From an uncultured Tessaracoccus sp. (GTDB lineage: Bacteria > Actinomycetota > Actinomycetes > Propionibacteriales > Propionibacteriaceae): a DNA stretch of 22,153 nt. Location of the stretch: positions 1 to 22,153 of the forward strand of contig NZ_CAMYFI010000038.1 in NCBI RefSeq assembly GCF_947255005.1. Direction: 5' to 3'. Made by a program: the position numbers and the translations under genes. Below are positions 8,215-15,517 of the stretch, one piece after another. Positions within the stretch are counted from its first letter, which is position 1, and every line of letters starts with the position of its first letter. The notes under the pieces are model-generated. The model was not told where the DNA came from and ran no database searches. It saw only the letters and a list, made by a program, of their open reading frames with translations.

Positions 8215-9213
8215 GTGAAAAAGCTCATCAATTCGCCGAACAGTGTTGTCGATGATGCACTCCGCGGCCTTGCCGCAACTCGTCCAGATTTGCGCGTCGA
8301 CAGTGAGCACCGCGTCGTGTTTCGAGCCGATAAACCCCGACGCGGCAAGGTCGCCGTCGTCTCCGGAGGGGGTGCAGGGCATGAGCCCCTGCACAGCGGC
8401 TTTGTGGGCGAAGGGATGCTGGACGCCGCCGTCGTCGGAGAGATCTTCACCGCCCCCAACCCGACGCAGATCCTCGCCGCTATCCAGGGCGTCGACACCG
8501 GCGCAGGCGTGCTGTGCCTCGTCAAGAACTACACCGGCGACGTGTTGAACTTCGAGATGGCTACCGAACTTGCGCAGACCGAGGGCATCGACGTGCGCAC
8601 GGTCATCATCGCGGATGACGTCGCCGTCGAGGATTCCACCTTCACCGCTGGTCGGCGTGGCGTAGCGGGGACAGTGTTCGTGGAGAAGATTGTTGGGGCG
8701 GCTGCCGAGGCTGGCGTGCCGCTCGATGAGCTGGTGGCGCTCGCCGAGCGCGTGTGCGAGAACGTCCGCTCGATGGGCATGGCGCTCACCTCGTGCGTCA
8801 CGCCCGGCGCCGGGCAGCGGACGTTCGACCTGCCAGAGGACGAAATCGAGGTGGGCATCGGCATCCATGGCGAGCCGGGTAGGCGACGTGAACCGCTGGC
8901 GGAGGCGTCGTCGATTGCCCGGAAACTTGTCGACCCCATCCTCCACGACCTCGACTTCGCCGGCCACCGCGCCGCCCTGCTCATAAACGGACTCGGCGCG
9001 ACGCCGCTCATCGAGCTGCAGCTCATGGCAGGCGAGGTGCTCCCACTGTTGCGGAGAGCCGACGTGCACGTGGCCAGATGCGGCGTAGGCAACTTCGTCA
9101 CGTCGCTCAACATGGCGGGTTGCTCCATCACGCTGTTGCGTGCCGACGACGAGATGCTGCGCTGGCTCGACGCGCCATCGCCGCTCATCAGCTTTTCGAC
9201 GGTGCTGCCATGA
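8215..9213 (+). CDS. dhaK: Dihydroxyacetone kinase, DHA-binding subunit DhaK
   Basis: Substrate-binding subunit of the PEP-dependent (PTS-linked) dihydroxyacetone kinase, which makes DHA phosphate from DHA in the cytoplasm. The 332-aa length is typical. GGGAGHEPLHSGFVG is the family signature, and H218 in GIGIHGEPG matches the His that forms a covalent hemiaminal with DHA in characterised DhaK proteins. The GTG start at 8215 is chosen because AGGAAGG lies 7 nt upstream and KKLINSPN is the usual N-terminus; the open frame extends further upstream without support. Its stop overlaps the dhaL start (ATGA), implying translational coupling. Confidence 0.97.
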   Translation: MKKLINSPNSVVDDALRGLAATRPDLRVDSEHRVVFRADKPRRGKVAVVSGGGAGHEPLHSGFVGEGMLDAAVVGEIFTAPNPTQILAAIQGVDTGAGVLCLVKNYTGDVLNFEMATELAQTEGIDVRTVIIADDVAVEDSTFTAGRRGVAGTVFVEKIVGAAAEAGVPLDELVALAERVCENVRSMGMALTSCVTPGAGQRTFDLPEDEIEVGIGIHGEPGRRREPLAEASSIARKLVDPILHDLDFAGHRAALLINGLGATPLIELQLMAGEVLPLLRRADVHVARCGVGNFVTSLNMAGCSITLLRADDEMLRWLDAPSPLISFSTVLP

Positions 9214-9830
9214 TCGCCGTCGGTACTGTGGCGAGGTGGCTTCGACGCTTCGATGCCCTCGTGGCCAACCACGAAGAACACCTCACTGATCTTGACTCCC
9301 ACATCGGCGACGCCGACCACGGCGTAAACCTCGTTCGAGGCGTGCATGAGACCCTCAACGCGCTGGATGAGCCGACGTTGCAGGCGCAGAGCAAAGCGAT
9401 CGGCATGTCGCTGCTGCGCCACGTGGGCGGCACGAGTGGCCCCCTGCTCGCGACGCTGTTTTTGCGCATGTCCGCGGCGTTCCCCGTCGATGCCGTGGAG
9501 GTGAACGAAGCACAGTTCCTTGCAGCGTTGCGAGCCGGCGTCGACGGGCTCGCGCAGCGCGGCAAGACGGAGCTCGGCGACAAAACCATGTTCGACGCGC
9601 TCACCCCCGCGATCGCCACACTCGAGCGGGAGCACACCTCCGGAACCCCGTTCCCCGAAGCGGCGGCCCGAGCCGTCGTCGCCGCGGAGCGTGGCCGGGA
9701 TGCCACCGCCTGCATGGTGGCGCGCAAAGGCCGGGCTTCGTACTTGGGCCAGCGCTCCGTCGGGCACATCGACCCGGGCGCCGCGTCCGCGACGCTGCTT
9801 GTCCAAGCGTTGGCGGAGGTGATGGCGTGA
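9210..9830 (+). CDS. dhaL: Dihydroxyacetone kinase, ADP-binding subunit DhaL
   Basis: Nucleotide-binding subunit of the PTS-type DHA kinase. It holds a permanently bound ADP that is rephosphorylated by DhaM and passes phosphate to DHA on DhaK. The 206-aa protein carries the Mg-ADP motif DSHIGDADHG with its clustered aspartates, then GGTSGPLL and a GDKTMFDALTPA helix, and ends with the GHIDPGAAS loop. The ATG at 9210 overlaps the dhaK stop by 4 nt, and its own stop overlaps the GTG of dhaM, so the three genes form one tight operon. Confidence 0.97.
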   Translation: MIAVGTVARWLRRFDALVANHEEHLTDLDSHIGDADHGVNLVRGVHETLNALDEPTLQAQSKAIGMSLLRHVGGTSGPLLATLFLRMSAAFPVDAVEVNEAQFLAALRAGVDGLAQRGKTELGDKTMFDALTPAIATLEREHTSGTPFPEAAARAVVAAERGRDATACMVARKGRASYLGQRSVGHIDPGAASATLLVQALAEVMA

Positions 9831-10537
9831 GCGTCGGCATCGTCGTCGTATCCCACTCAGCCCCGCTCGCCCAGGCCGCGCTCGACCTCGCGGCCATCAT
9901 GGTGCACGGCGAAATGCCGCCCGTGGCGACAGCCGCTGGGATGCCGGGCGGCTCGTTCGGCACGGATGCCGCCACCGTCATGACGGCTATTGAGGACGTG
10001 ACAAGCGCTGATGGCGTCGCGGTGTTCGTCGACATGGGGTCGGCCATCATGAGCGCTGAGACCGCCATCGACTTGCTGGGTTCGCCGTACCCGGTGCGCA
10101 TCGCGGCCGCCCCGATCGTCGAGGGGCTCACCGCTGGGCTGATCACGGCAGCGACGGGGGGTTCGCTCGATGCGGTGATCGACGCTGCGGAGTCGGCGCT
10201 CGATGCCAAGTGGGCTGCGCTTGGCCGAGTCCCCGTCGACGTGCTGCAGCCCGCCACCGAATCGTCGAAGGGGAACTCGGCCCAAGCGTTGCTCACCTCG
10301 CCGATCGGGTTGCACGCGCGGCCGGCGTCGAAACTGGCTGCGCTCGCGATGGGGTTCGACGCCGAGATCTTGATCGCGCGCGGCGACGGGCAGCCCGTCA
10401 ACGCAAAATCGACCGTGAGCCTCATGGCGCTCGGCGCAGTGTGCGGCGACATGCTGCACGTCTACACGCAAGGCCCGCAAGCCGCAGCCGCGCAGGACGC
10501 CGTCGTGCAGTTTATCGCGAGCGGGCTCGGAGAGTAG
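9827..10537 (+). CDS. dhaM: PTS-dependent DHA kinase phosphotransferase DhaM (EIIA-HPr fusion)
   Basis: Phosphocarrier subunit that takes phosphate from the PTS and rephosphorylates the ADP of DhaL. The 236-aa protein has two modules. The N-terminal EIIA(Man)-like domain (about 1-130) has the phospho-acceptor H10 in VVSHSAPLA. The C-terminal HPr-like domain (about 150-236) has H163 in GLHARPAS. There is no Enzyme I-like domain such as the one in E. coli DhaM, so a separate EI must feed it; whether the fused HPr replaces or supplements the general HPr cannot be told here. The GTG start overlaps the dhaL stop (GTGA). Confidence 0.95.
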   Translation: MSVGIVVVSHSAPLAQAALDLAAIMVHGEMPPVATAAGMPGGSFGTDAATVMTAIEDVTSADGVAVFVDMGSAIMSAETAIDLLGSPYPVRIAAAPIVEGLTAGLITAATGGSLDAVIDAAESALDAKWAALGRVPVDVLQPATESSKGNSAQALLTSPIGLHARPASKLAALAMGFDAEILIARGDGQPVNAKSTVSLMALGAVCGDMLHVYTQGPQAAAAQDAVVQFIASGLGE

Positions 10538-10566
10538 CCGACGGTGACCATTCCGCGCCGGGGCAC

Positions 10567-10572
10567 TAGGCT
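10567..10572 (+). promoter_or_regulatory. Putative leaderless -10 element of the DUF3151 gene
   Basis: TAGGCT followed by 6 nt and then ATG at 10579. The in-frame ATG at 10573 would lie upstream of the predicted transcript start, which decides for the second ATG. Confidence 0.55.
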
Positions 10573-10578
10573 ATGCCC

Positions 10579-11010
10579 ATGACCGAGACGCATCCGAACC
10601 TGATGGCCACCGACGTGCGGGTAGAACTGCCCGTCGATCCTGCAGTGGAGGCTATCCGGGAGGCTGGCAAAGAAGGCTTCCTGGACGTCGCGGCCGCCCA
10701 CCCGCAGTCGTCACTCGTGTGGGCGCTATTGGCTGAGGCGTGTCTGCGTGACGACACGCTCGCATCGTCAATCACCGCCTACGCCTACGCACGCACCGGA
10801 TATCACCGCGGACTGGACGCGCTGCGTCGAAACGGCTGGAAAGGCACCGGGCACGTGCCGTGGGAGCATGCACCCAACCAAGGGTTCCTGCGGGCCCTGT
10901 GGGCGTTGAGCGTAGCCGCGGGGCGCATCGGGGAAACCGACGAGCAGGCGCGCTGCGCCCAGTTCCTGCGTGATTCCTCGGAAGAGGCGTTCCAGACACT
11001 GGCGCAGTGA
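10579..11010 (+). CDS. DUF3151 family protein
   Basis: Actinobacterial protein of unknown function, 143 aa from the chosen start. Features are the acidic N-terminus ending in LPVDPAVEAIREAG, a helical repeat-like middle (WALLAEACL, ITAYAYARTGYHRGLDALRRNGWKG) and the HVPWEHAPNQGFLRAL motif, which I associate with DUF3151. It looks soluble and helical, with no signal peptide or membrane segment. The start at 10579 is picked over 10573 because of the leaderless TAGGCT element. Its stop overlaps the GTG of the patatin-like gene, so the two are translationally coupled. No biochemical role is known to me. Confidence 0.85.
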   Translation: MTETHPNLMATDVRVELPVDPAVEAIREAGKEGFLDVAAAHPQSSLVWALLAEACLRDDTLASSITAYAYARTGYHRGLDALRRNGWKGTGHVPWEHAPNQGFLRALWALSVAAGRIGETDEQARCAQFLRDSSEEAFQTLAQ

Positions 11011-11879
11011 TTGCAGGCGACGTCGCCCTCGTCCTCGAGGGCGGCGGCATGCGCGCCGCGTGGAGCTCCGGTGTGCTCAACGTGCTGCTCGAACGCGACG
11101 TCCGCACCGGCTGGGTGGGCGGCATCTCCGCAGGCTCCACCTGCACGGTCAACTGGCTCGTCCGAGACCAGGAGCGCACCCGTCGCGCGTTCACCGACTT
11201 CGCTGCCGAACGCGATTTCGGCGGCTGGGTCTCCTGGATGCGCGGCCGCGGCTACTTCAACGCGGAGTGGATCTACGAGCGTTCCAGCCTTCCCGGTGAG
11301 GTGCTCCCTCTCGACTTCAAGGCCGTGCAAACCAATCCCGCGCCCTTCGCCGTCGGCGGCTTCCGCGCCACCGACGGTGCGATGGTGTACTGGGGCCGAG
11401 ACGATATCGAGGAGCCGCTGGACCTCCTCAAACGGGTGCGGGCGTCGTCGACGATGCCGCTGCTCATGCCCTGGACGGTGATCGACGGTGAGGTCTACTG
11501 CGACGGCGCCCTCGGCCCCACCGGCGGCTACCCCATCGACGCGGCGAAGGCGGCCGGGTTCCGACGCTTCCTCGTCGTCACTACCCGCACCCGAGACTAT
11601 GTGAAGGGCCCGCAGCGCGCCCGGCGAGCGATGCGGGCGGCGCTGCGACGCTACCCCGCCGTCGCCGAGGGGTTGTTCGCCCGGCCCGCCAACTACAACC
11701 GCACCCGCGAGGAGCTCTTCGACCTGGAACGCGACGGACACGCCCTCGTGCTGAGCCCGGATCGCATGCCCATCACCAACGCCGAGCGCAACGTCGCCCG
11801 TCTCACCGACGTGTATCTCCAGGGCATGACACAGACCCGACGCGACCTCCCACGGATCCTCGACTTTCTGGGCGGCTGA
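11007..11879 (+). CDS. Patatin-like phospholipase/acyl hydrolase
   Basis: Predicted serine acyl hydrolase with a Ser-Asp dyad, probably acting on lipid esters; the true substrate is unknown. The 290-aa protein shows the oxyanion glycine motif EGGGMRAAW (residues 11-19), the nucleophile elbow GISAGS with S41, and the second catalytic residue D166 in YCDGALG. No signal peptide is present, so it should be cytoplasmic, like bacterial RssA/YjjU-type patatins. The GTG start overlaps the TGA of the DUF3151 gene, giving a two-gene unit. A hairpin over its stop codon may end the transcript. Confidence 0.9.
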   Translation: MIAGDVALVLEGGGMRAAWSSGVLNVLLERDVRTGWVGGISAGSTCTVNWLVRDQERTRRAFTDFAAERDFGGWVSWMRGRGYFNAEWIYERSSLPGEVLPLDFKAVQTNPAPFAVGGFRATDGAMVYWGRDDIEEPLDLLKRVRASSTMPLLMPWTVIDGEVYCDGALGPTGGYPIDAAKAAGFRRFLVVTTRTRDYVKGPQRARRAMRAALRRYPAVAEGLFARPANYNRTREELFDLERDGHALVLSPDRMPITNAERNVARLTDVYLQGMTQTRRDLPRILDFLGG

Positions 11880-11907
11880 CCTGGGGCTTGGCCCGCGCGC
11901 AGGTCAG
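11876..11907 (+). terminator. Possible terminator hairpin after the patatin-like gene
   Basis: 8-bp inverted repeat (11876-11883 with 11900-11907) enclosing 16 nt and overlapping the stop codon. There is no T-run, so a role in termination is uncertain. Confidence 0.35.
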
Positions 11908-11943
11908 GCCGAGCTTCGGCGAGCACCCGTTGATCGGGGCGTC

Positions 11944-11949
11944 TAGGCT
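11944..11949 (+). promoter_or_regulatory. Putative leaderless -10 element of the monooxygenase-fold gene
   Basis: TAGGCT, 6 nt, then ATG at 11956. This is the same hexamer and spacing as ahead of the DUF3151 gene. Confidence 0.55.
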
Positions 11950-11955
11950 CGAGGC

Positions 11956-12276
11956 ATGATCTTTATCGTCGTCAAGTACCAAGTGAAGCCCGAGTCCGTC
12001 GACCAGTGGATGGACGCCGTCGCCGAGTTCACCGCCGCCACCCGCGCCGAGGAAGGCAACCTCTGGTTCGAGTGGTCGCGCTCGGTGGGAGACCCGAACG
12101 AGTTCGTACTCGTCGAGGCATTCAAGGACGGCGCCGGCGAAGCGCACGTCAGCGCCCCGCATTTCCAGGCCGGCCTCGAAGCCATGCGCCCGCATCTTGC
12201 CGCCACGCCCAAGATCGTCTCCCGCACCGTCGAGGGCGAGGGCTGGGACGAGATGGGCGAGCTGCAGGTCAGCTGA
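11956..12276 (+). CDS. Antibiotic-biosynthesis-monooxygenase (ABM) fold protein, putative quinol monooxygenase
   Basis: Small cytoplasmic protein of 106 aa with the dimeric alpha-beta-barrel (ABM/YgiN-like) pattern: a beta strand at the very N-terminus (MIFIVVKYQVKP), helix (VDQWMDAVAEFTAATRAEEG), strand NLWFEWSRS, then FVLVEAFKDGAGEAHVSAPHFQ, the common end of this family. Such proteins act on quinols or other small aromatics, but substrates cannot be predicted. The ATG is fixed by the TAGGCT-N6-ATG arrangement. It stands alone, between the patatin-like gene and typA. Confidence 0.85.
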   Translation: MIFIVVKYQVKPESVDQWMDAVAEFTAATRAEEGNLWFEWSRSVGDPNEFVLVEAFKDGAGEAHVSAPHFQAGLEAMRPHLAATPKIVSRTVEGEGWDEMGELQVS

Positions 12277-12342
12277 CCACGTTGGCCTCGGGCGACGCGC
12301 TTTTGAAGCCGTCGCACCGTCGGGCCGACTCGTCGGTGGGCG

Positions 12343-12395
12343 TTCCCCGCCTAGTGCACCACACGTCGCCTTCACGGGCACGACTAGGCGGGGAA
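12343..12395 (+). repeat. 13-bp inverted repeat upstream of typA
   Basis: Perfect arms TTCCCCGCCTAGT (12343-12355) and its complement (12383-12395) separated by 27 nt. Flanking GGGC/GCCC extends the match after one unpaired base. The 166-nt gap between the ABM gene and typA holds nothing else but the putative typA promoter. It could be a terminator of the upstream gene or an operator; there is no T-run. Confidence 0.5.
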
Positions 12396-12408
12396 GCCCG
12401 GGCGCGCG

Positions 12409-12414
12409 TACACT
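12409..12414 (+). promoter_or_regulatory. Putative -10 box of typA
   Basis: TACACT about 29 nt before the typA ATG. It would give a short leader containing the GAGGAG Shine-Dalgarno (12432-12437). No clear -35. Confidence 0.35.
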
Positions 12415-12442
12415 CAGCACGGCCCAACTGTGAGGAGCGCCC

Positions 12443-14305
12443 ATGCCCACCCGTGAAGATCTGCGAAACGTCGCCATCATCGCCCACGTCGACCACGGAA
12501 AGACCACGCTGGTCGACTCGATGCTGTGGCAGTCTGGCGCGTTCCGCGAGGGTGCCGACGTCGACGCCCGCGTGATGGACTCGATGGATCTCGAGCGCGA
12601 GAAGGGCATCACGATCCTCGCAAAGAACACGGCGATCAAACACCGTCGCCCCGACGGCACCGACGCCGTCATCAACATCATCGACACCCCGGGCCACGCC
12701 GATTTTGGCGGCGAGGTGGAACGCGGCCTGGAGATGGTCGACGGCGTGATCCTTCTCGTCGACGCGTCCGAAGGGCCTCTCCCCCAGACCCGCTTCGTGC
12801 TGCGCAAGGCGCTCGCCAAGCAGCTGCCCATCATCGTGGTGGTGAACAAGGTAGACCGCTCGGATGCGCGCATCAGCGCCGTCGTTGACGAGACCTACGA
12901 CCTGTTCATGGACCTGCTTGACGACGATGCCGGCGACGCCCTCGACTTCCCCATCGTCTACGCCTCCGCGAAGGCCGGCCGGGCGTCGCTCACCCAGCCC
13001 GCTGACGGCAGCATGCCCGACTCCACGACGCTCGAACCGCTGTTCGCAACGTTGTTTGAGCACATCCCCGCCCCCACGTACGAAGAGGGTGCGACACTGC
13101 AAGCCCACGTCACGAACCTCGACGCCTCGCCCTACCTGGGACGGATTGCGCTGCTGCGCGTGGTGGGTGGCGAGCTGCGTCGCGGCCAGCAGGTGGCGTG
13201 GTGCAAGCGCGACGGCAGCGTCGAGACCGTGAAGCTCACGGAACTCCTGATGACCGAAGCCCTCGAGCGCAAGCCCGCGGAGAAGGCAGGGCCGGGCGAC
13301 ATCGTCGCTATCGCGGGCATCCCCGAGATCATGATCGGTGAGACCATCTCCGACCCCGAGAACCCGAAGCCGCTGCCGCTCATCCACGTCGATGAGCCGT
13401 CGATCTCCATGACGATCGGCATCAATACCTCGCCGCTGGCGGGCAAGTCGGGGAAGAACCTCACGGCCCGGCTCGTGAAGGCGCGCCTGGACCAGGAACT
13501 CATCGGCAATGTCTCCATCCGGGTGAGCAACACCGACCGCCCCGACACGTGGGAGGTGCAAGGCCGAGGAGAGCTGCAGCTGGCGATCCTCGTCGAAATG
13601 ATGCGCCGCGAATCGTTCGAGCTCACCGTCGGGAAACCGCAGGTGGTCACCAAGATGATCGACGGCAAGCTGCACGAACCCACCGAGCGGCTCACCGTCG
13701 ACGTGCCCGAGGAGTTCCTGGGCACCGTCACGCAGCTGATGGGGCTCAGGCGCGGGCGCATGGAGACGATGGTGAACCACGGCACAGGGTGGGTGCGGCT
13801 GGAGTTCATCGTGCCGGCGCGCGGGCTGATTGGGTTCCGCACCGAGTTCCTCACGGAAACGCGCGGCACCGGCATCATGAACCACGTAGCCGAGGGTTAC
13901 GAACCCTGGCACGGCAACTTCCGCACGCGTCCGACGAGCTCGCTCGTCGCTGACCGCACCGGCGTCGTCACCTCCTACGCGCTGTTCAACCTGCAGGAGC
14001 GGGGAACGATGTTCGTCGGCCCGGGCGCCGAGGTGTACGAAGGCATGGTGGTGGGCGAAAACCCGCGCCCGGACGACATGGACGTGAACCCCACCAAGGA
14101 GAAGAAGCTCACCAACGTGCGCTCCTCCACTGGCGAAGAGCTCGAGCGGCTCGTCCCGCCGAAGCAACTGTCGTTGGAGCAGTCGCTCGAGTTCTGCGCG
14201 GCTGACGAGTGCCTCGAGGTGACGCCCGAAATCGTGCGGATCCGCAAGGTGCACCTGAGCGCCCACGAGCGCTCCAAGATCCGCAACCGCGAAAAGAAGG
14301 GCTGA
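12443..14305 (+). CDS. typA: Translational GTPase TypA/BipA
   Basis: Ribosome-associated GTPase related to EF-G and LepA, implicated in ribosome assembly and stress or cold adaptation in bacteria. The 620-aa protein is full length. G1 is AHVDHGKTTL (from about residue 15), the switch region has DLEREKGITI, G3 is DTPGHADFGGEVERGL, G4 is NKVDR and G5 is YASAKAG. The C-terminal half has the TypA signatures VQGRGELQLAIL, EVTPEIVRIRKVHL and the basic end. The ATG has GAGGAG 5 nt upstream. It ends 34 nt before a palindromic repeat and converges on the SatD gene. Confidence 0.98.
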   Translation: MPTREDLRNVAIIAHVDHGKTTLVDSMLWQSGAFREGADVDARVMDSMDLEREKGITILAKNTAIKHRRPDGTDAVINIIDTPGHADFGGEVERGLEMVDGVILLVDASEGPLPQTRFVLRKALAKQLPIIVVVNKVDRSDARISAVVDETYDLFMDLLDDDAGDALDFPIVYASAKAGRASLTQPADGSMPDSTTLEPLFATLFEHIPAPTYEEGATLQAHVTNLDASPYLGRIALLRVVGGELRRGQQVAWCKRDGSVETVKLTELLMTEALERKPAEKAGPGDIVAIAGIPEIMIGETISDPENPKPLPLIHVDEPSISMTIGINTSPLAGKSGKNLTARLVKARLDQELIGNVSIRVSNTDRPDTWEVQGRGELQLAILVEMMRRESFELTVGKPQVVTKMIDGKLHEPTERLTVDVPEEFLGTVTQLMGLRRGRMETMVNHGTGWVRLEFIVPARGLIGFRTEFLTETRGTGIMNHVAEGYEPWHGNFRTRPTSSLVADRTGVVTSYALFNLQERGTMFVGPGAEVYEGMVVGENPRPDDMDVNPTKEKKLTNVRSSTGEELERLVPPKQLSLEQSLEFCAADECLEVTPEIVRIRKVHLSAHERSKIRNREKKG

Positions 14306-14307
14306 GC

Positions 14308-14338
14308 GCCGCGCCGCTGACAGTGCCGCGCGGCCGTT
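14308..14338 (+). terminator. Possible terminator of typA
   Basis: Perfect 7-bp GC-only stem (14308-14314 with 14328-14334) with a 13-nt loop directly after the typA stop, followed by a short CGTTT. It abuts the palindromic repeat that begins at 14339. Confidence 0.4.
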
Positions 14339-14415
14339 TGACCGTTTTCCTCCACGCCTGCAAAAAATCGCCGAAAGCTGGGGGGTCGTCGGCTTCTAGT
14401 GGAGGATAACGGTCA
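14339..14415 (+). repeat. Palindromic intergenic repeat, copy 1 (77 nt)
   Basis: Terminal 17-nt arms (14339-14355 and 14399-14415) are inverted repeats with a single mismatch. The interior carries CAAAAAATCGCC and a G6 run. The reverse complement of a second element at 15518-15593 aligns with it end to end: 33 of 34 arm positions and roughly 30 of 43 interior positions agree. It sits between the convergent ends of typA and the SatD gene and overlaps the last codon position (stop) of the latter. Confidence 0.85.
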
Positions 14416-15069
14416 CTTTTCGTCGGTACCTCCCAGCGCGGTGAGCGCCTGCGCCATCGTGAGCAGCGGGCGGAGCTGGTTGTTGTTCACCCGCTGGGAG
14501 TTCGCTGACGCGGTAATCCCCAGGCGCTCCGCAGCCTGCTGGTTGTCCAGCCCCTCATACAGCGCAGAGAACGATTCCCGCGCCCCCGCGCCAAGCGCCG
14601 CGAGGTGCGCATCGATGAGTTGCGCCGCCGGCTCCACAAGCGGATTCGCGGAAGGTGTGTCGTCGCGGACGGCGGTGCGGAGGCCCCGTCGGCCGGGCTC
14701 ACGCGACTGTCGCTCCACCGCCTCGATCGCTTCCCGCGCGAGCACCCAGGCGGAGCCGTCCTGGATGCCGCGTTCGGCGTCGATGATCCTCACCTCGCCC
14801 ACGCCGATGCCGAAACGGAGGTCGACGTGCCCGGCCAGCAGGTTGCGAAGGGTGAGCGTAGCGGACAAGGCGTCGCCGAGAGTGGCGTAGACGCCCTGGA
14901 TTTCATCGCCCACTGTGACCCGTAGCGGGTCGAGTTGGGCTATGTTGGCGTTGGTTTGGGTGATGGCATCGAGCACGTGCGCGTGGGATCGCTCGCGATT
15001 AGATGCGCGCGAGCTGACGATATCCGCCACCACCGCTGCACATGTAGAAAATACCTGTATTTGTTCCAC
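14413..15069 (-). CDS. SatD family protein (cyclase-like palm plus C-terminal HTH)
   Basis: 218-aa cytoplasmic protein of the SatD family, named after a streptococcal acid-tolerance locus; its biochemical role is not established to my knowledge. Residues 11-92 show a pattern reminiscent of class III nucleotide cyclase palms: VVADIVSS (D16), TVGDEIQG (D55) and LRFGIGVGEV (84-93). Residues 166-200 form a likely helix-turn-helix (SALYEGLDNQQAAERLGIT). The GTG start is supported by TAGTAT 6 nt upstream (leaderless). It is divergent from a small membrane protein gene only 37 nt away, and its stop codon lies in a palindromic repeat. The SatD assignment is fairly sure; the cyclase resemblance is my own reading. 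Confidence 0.75.
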   Translation of the reverse strand: MEQIQVFSTCAAVVADIVSSRASNRERSHAHVLDAITQTNANIAQLDPLRVTVGDEIQGVYATLGDALSATLTLRNLLAGHVDLRFGIGVGEVRIIDAERGIQDGSAWVLAREAIEAVERQSREPGRRGLRTAVRDDTPSANPLVEPAAQLIDAHLAALGAGARESFSALYEGLDNQQAAERLGITASANSQRVNNNQLRPLLTMAQALTALGGTDEK

Positions 15070-15075
15070 ATGAAG

Positions 15076-15081
15076 ATACTA
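15076..15081 (-). promoter_or_regulatory. Putative leaderless -10 element of the SatD gene
   Basis: TAGTAT on the minus strand, 6 nt before the GTG start at 15069. The 37-nt divergent gap also holds CTAG-N5-CTAG (15080-15092), a conceivable binding site for the HTH of SatD, which is speculative. Confidence 0.45.
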
Positions 15082-15106
15082 GCTTAACTAGGTTGGAGTG
15101 AACGTC

Positions 15107-15487
15107 ATGCCTGTACTCCTGCAAGCACTGATCGTTGCCGGATGCGGCCTCCTGGCGGTGTTCGCAAACCCGGTGATCCGGGCGCTGCTGCGTCACATCA
15201 ACCCGCCGCAACCGAACCCTGACCCGACGATCCTCGACACTTGGCAAAGGCTTCCGGGCGGTCGCTGGATCGGCATGCTGGAACGCGCCGCCACCTACGC
15301 GTGCATCGTCGCGGGCTTCCCGTCTGGTCTCGCATTTATCCTTGCCGTCAAGGGTTTGGGGCGCTACCCTGAGCTGCGCAACGGCGACGATCCCCGGCTG
15401 GGCGAGGTGTTCATCATCGGTACGTTCGCCAGCATACTGTGGGCTTGCGCGTTTGCGGGCATCGCCTACGCGCTCGTGAGGCTGTAG
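15107..15487 (+). CDS. Small membrane protein, divergent partner of SatD
   Basis: 126-aa hydrophobic protein that I cannot assign to a family. Three membrane segments are visible: about 4-22 (LLQALIVAGCGLLAVFA), 65-85 (TYACIVAGFPSGLAFILAV) and the C-terminal 18-20 residues (FASILWACAFAGIAYALV). Between the first and second lies a Pro-rich loop, NPPQPNPDP. The ATG at 15107 is preferred to a GTG three codons upstream because GGAG lies 8 nt before the ATG. It shares a 37-nt divergent promoter region with the SatD gene, and both are enclosed by the two palindromic repeats, so a joint function is plausible. Streptococcal satD also has membrane-protein neighbours, but homology is not claimed. Confidence 0.75.
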   Translation: MPVLLQALIVAGCGLLAVFANPVIRALLRHINPPQPNPDPTILDTWQRLPGGRWIGMLERAATYACIVAGFPSGLAFILAVKGLGRYPELRNGDDPRLGEVFIIGTFASILWACAFAGIAYALVRL

Positions 15488-15517
15488 GCCGACGACGGCA
15501 CGGGCATCTGCGAAAGT

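Noticed and set aside
12269..14266. 665-codon open frame on the minus strand
   Set aside because: Antisense to typA, which has all GTPase motifs; the shadow protein is low-complexity Arg/His/Asp-rich.
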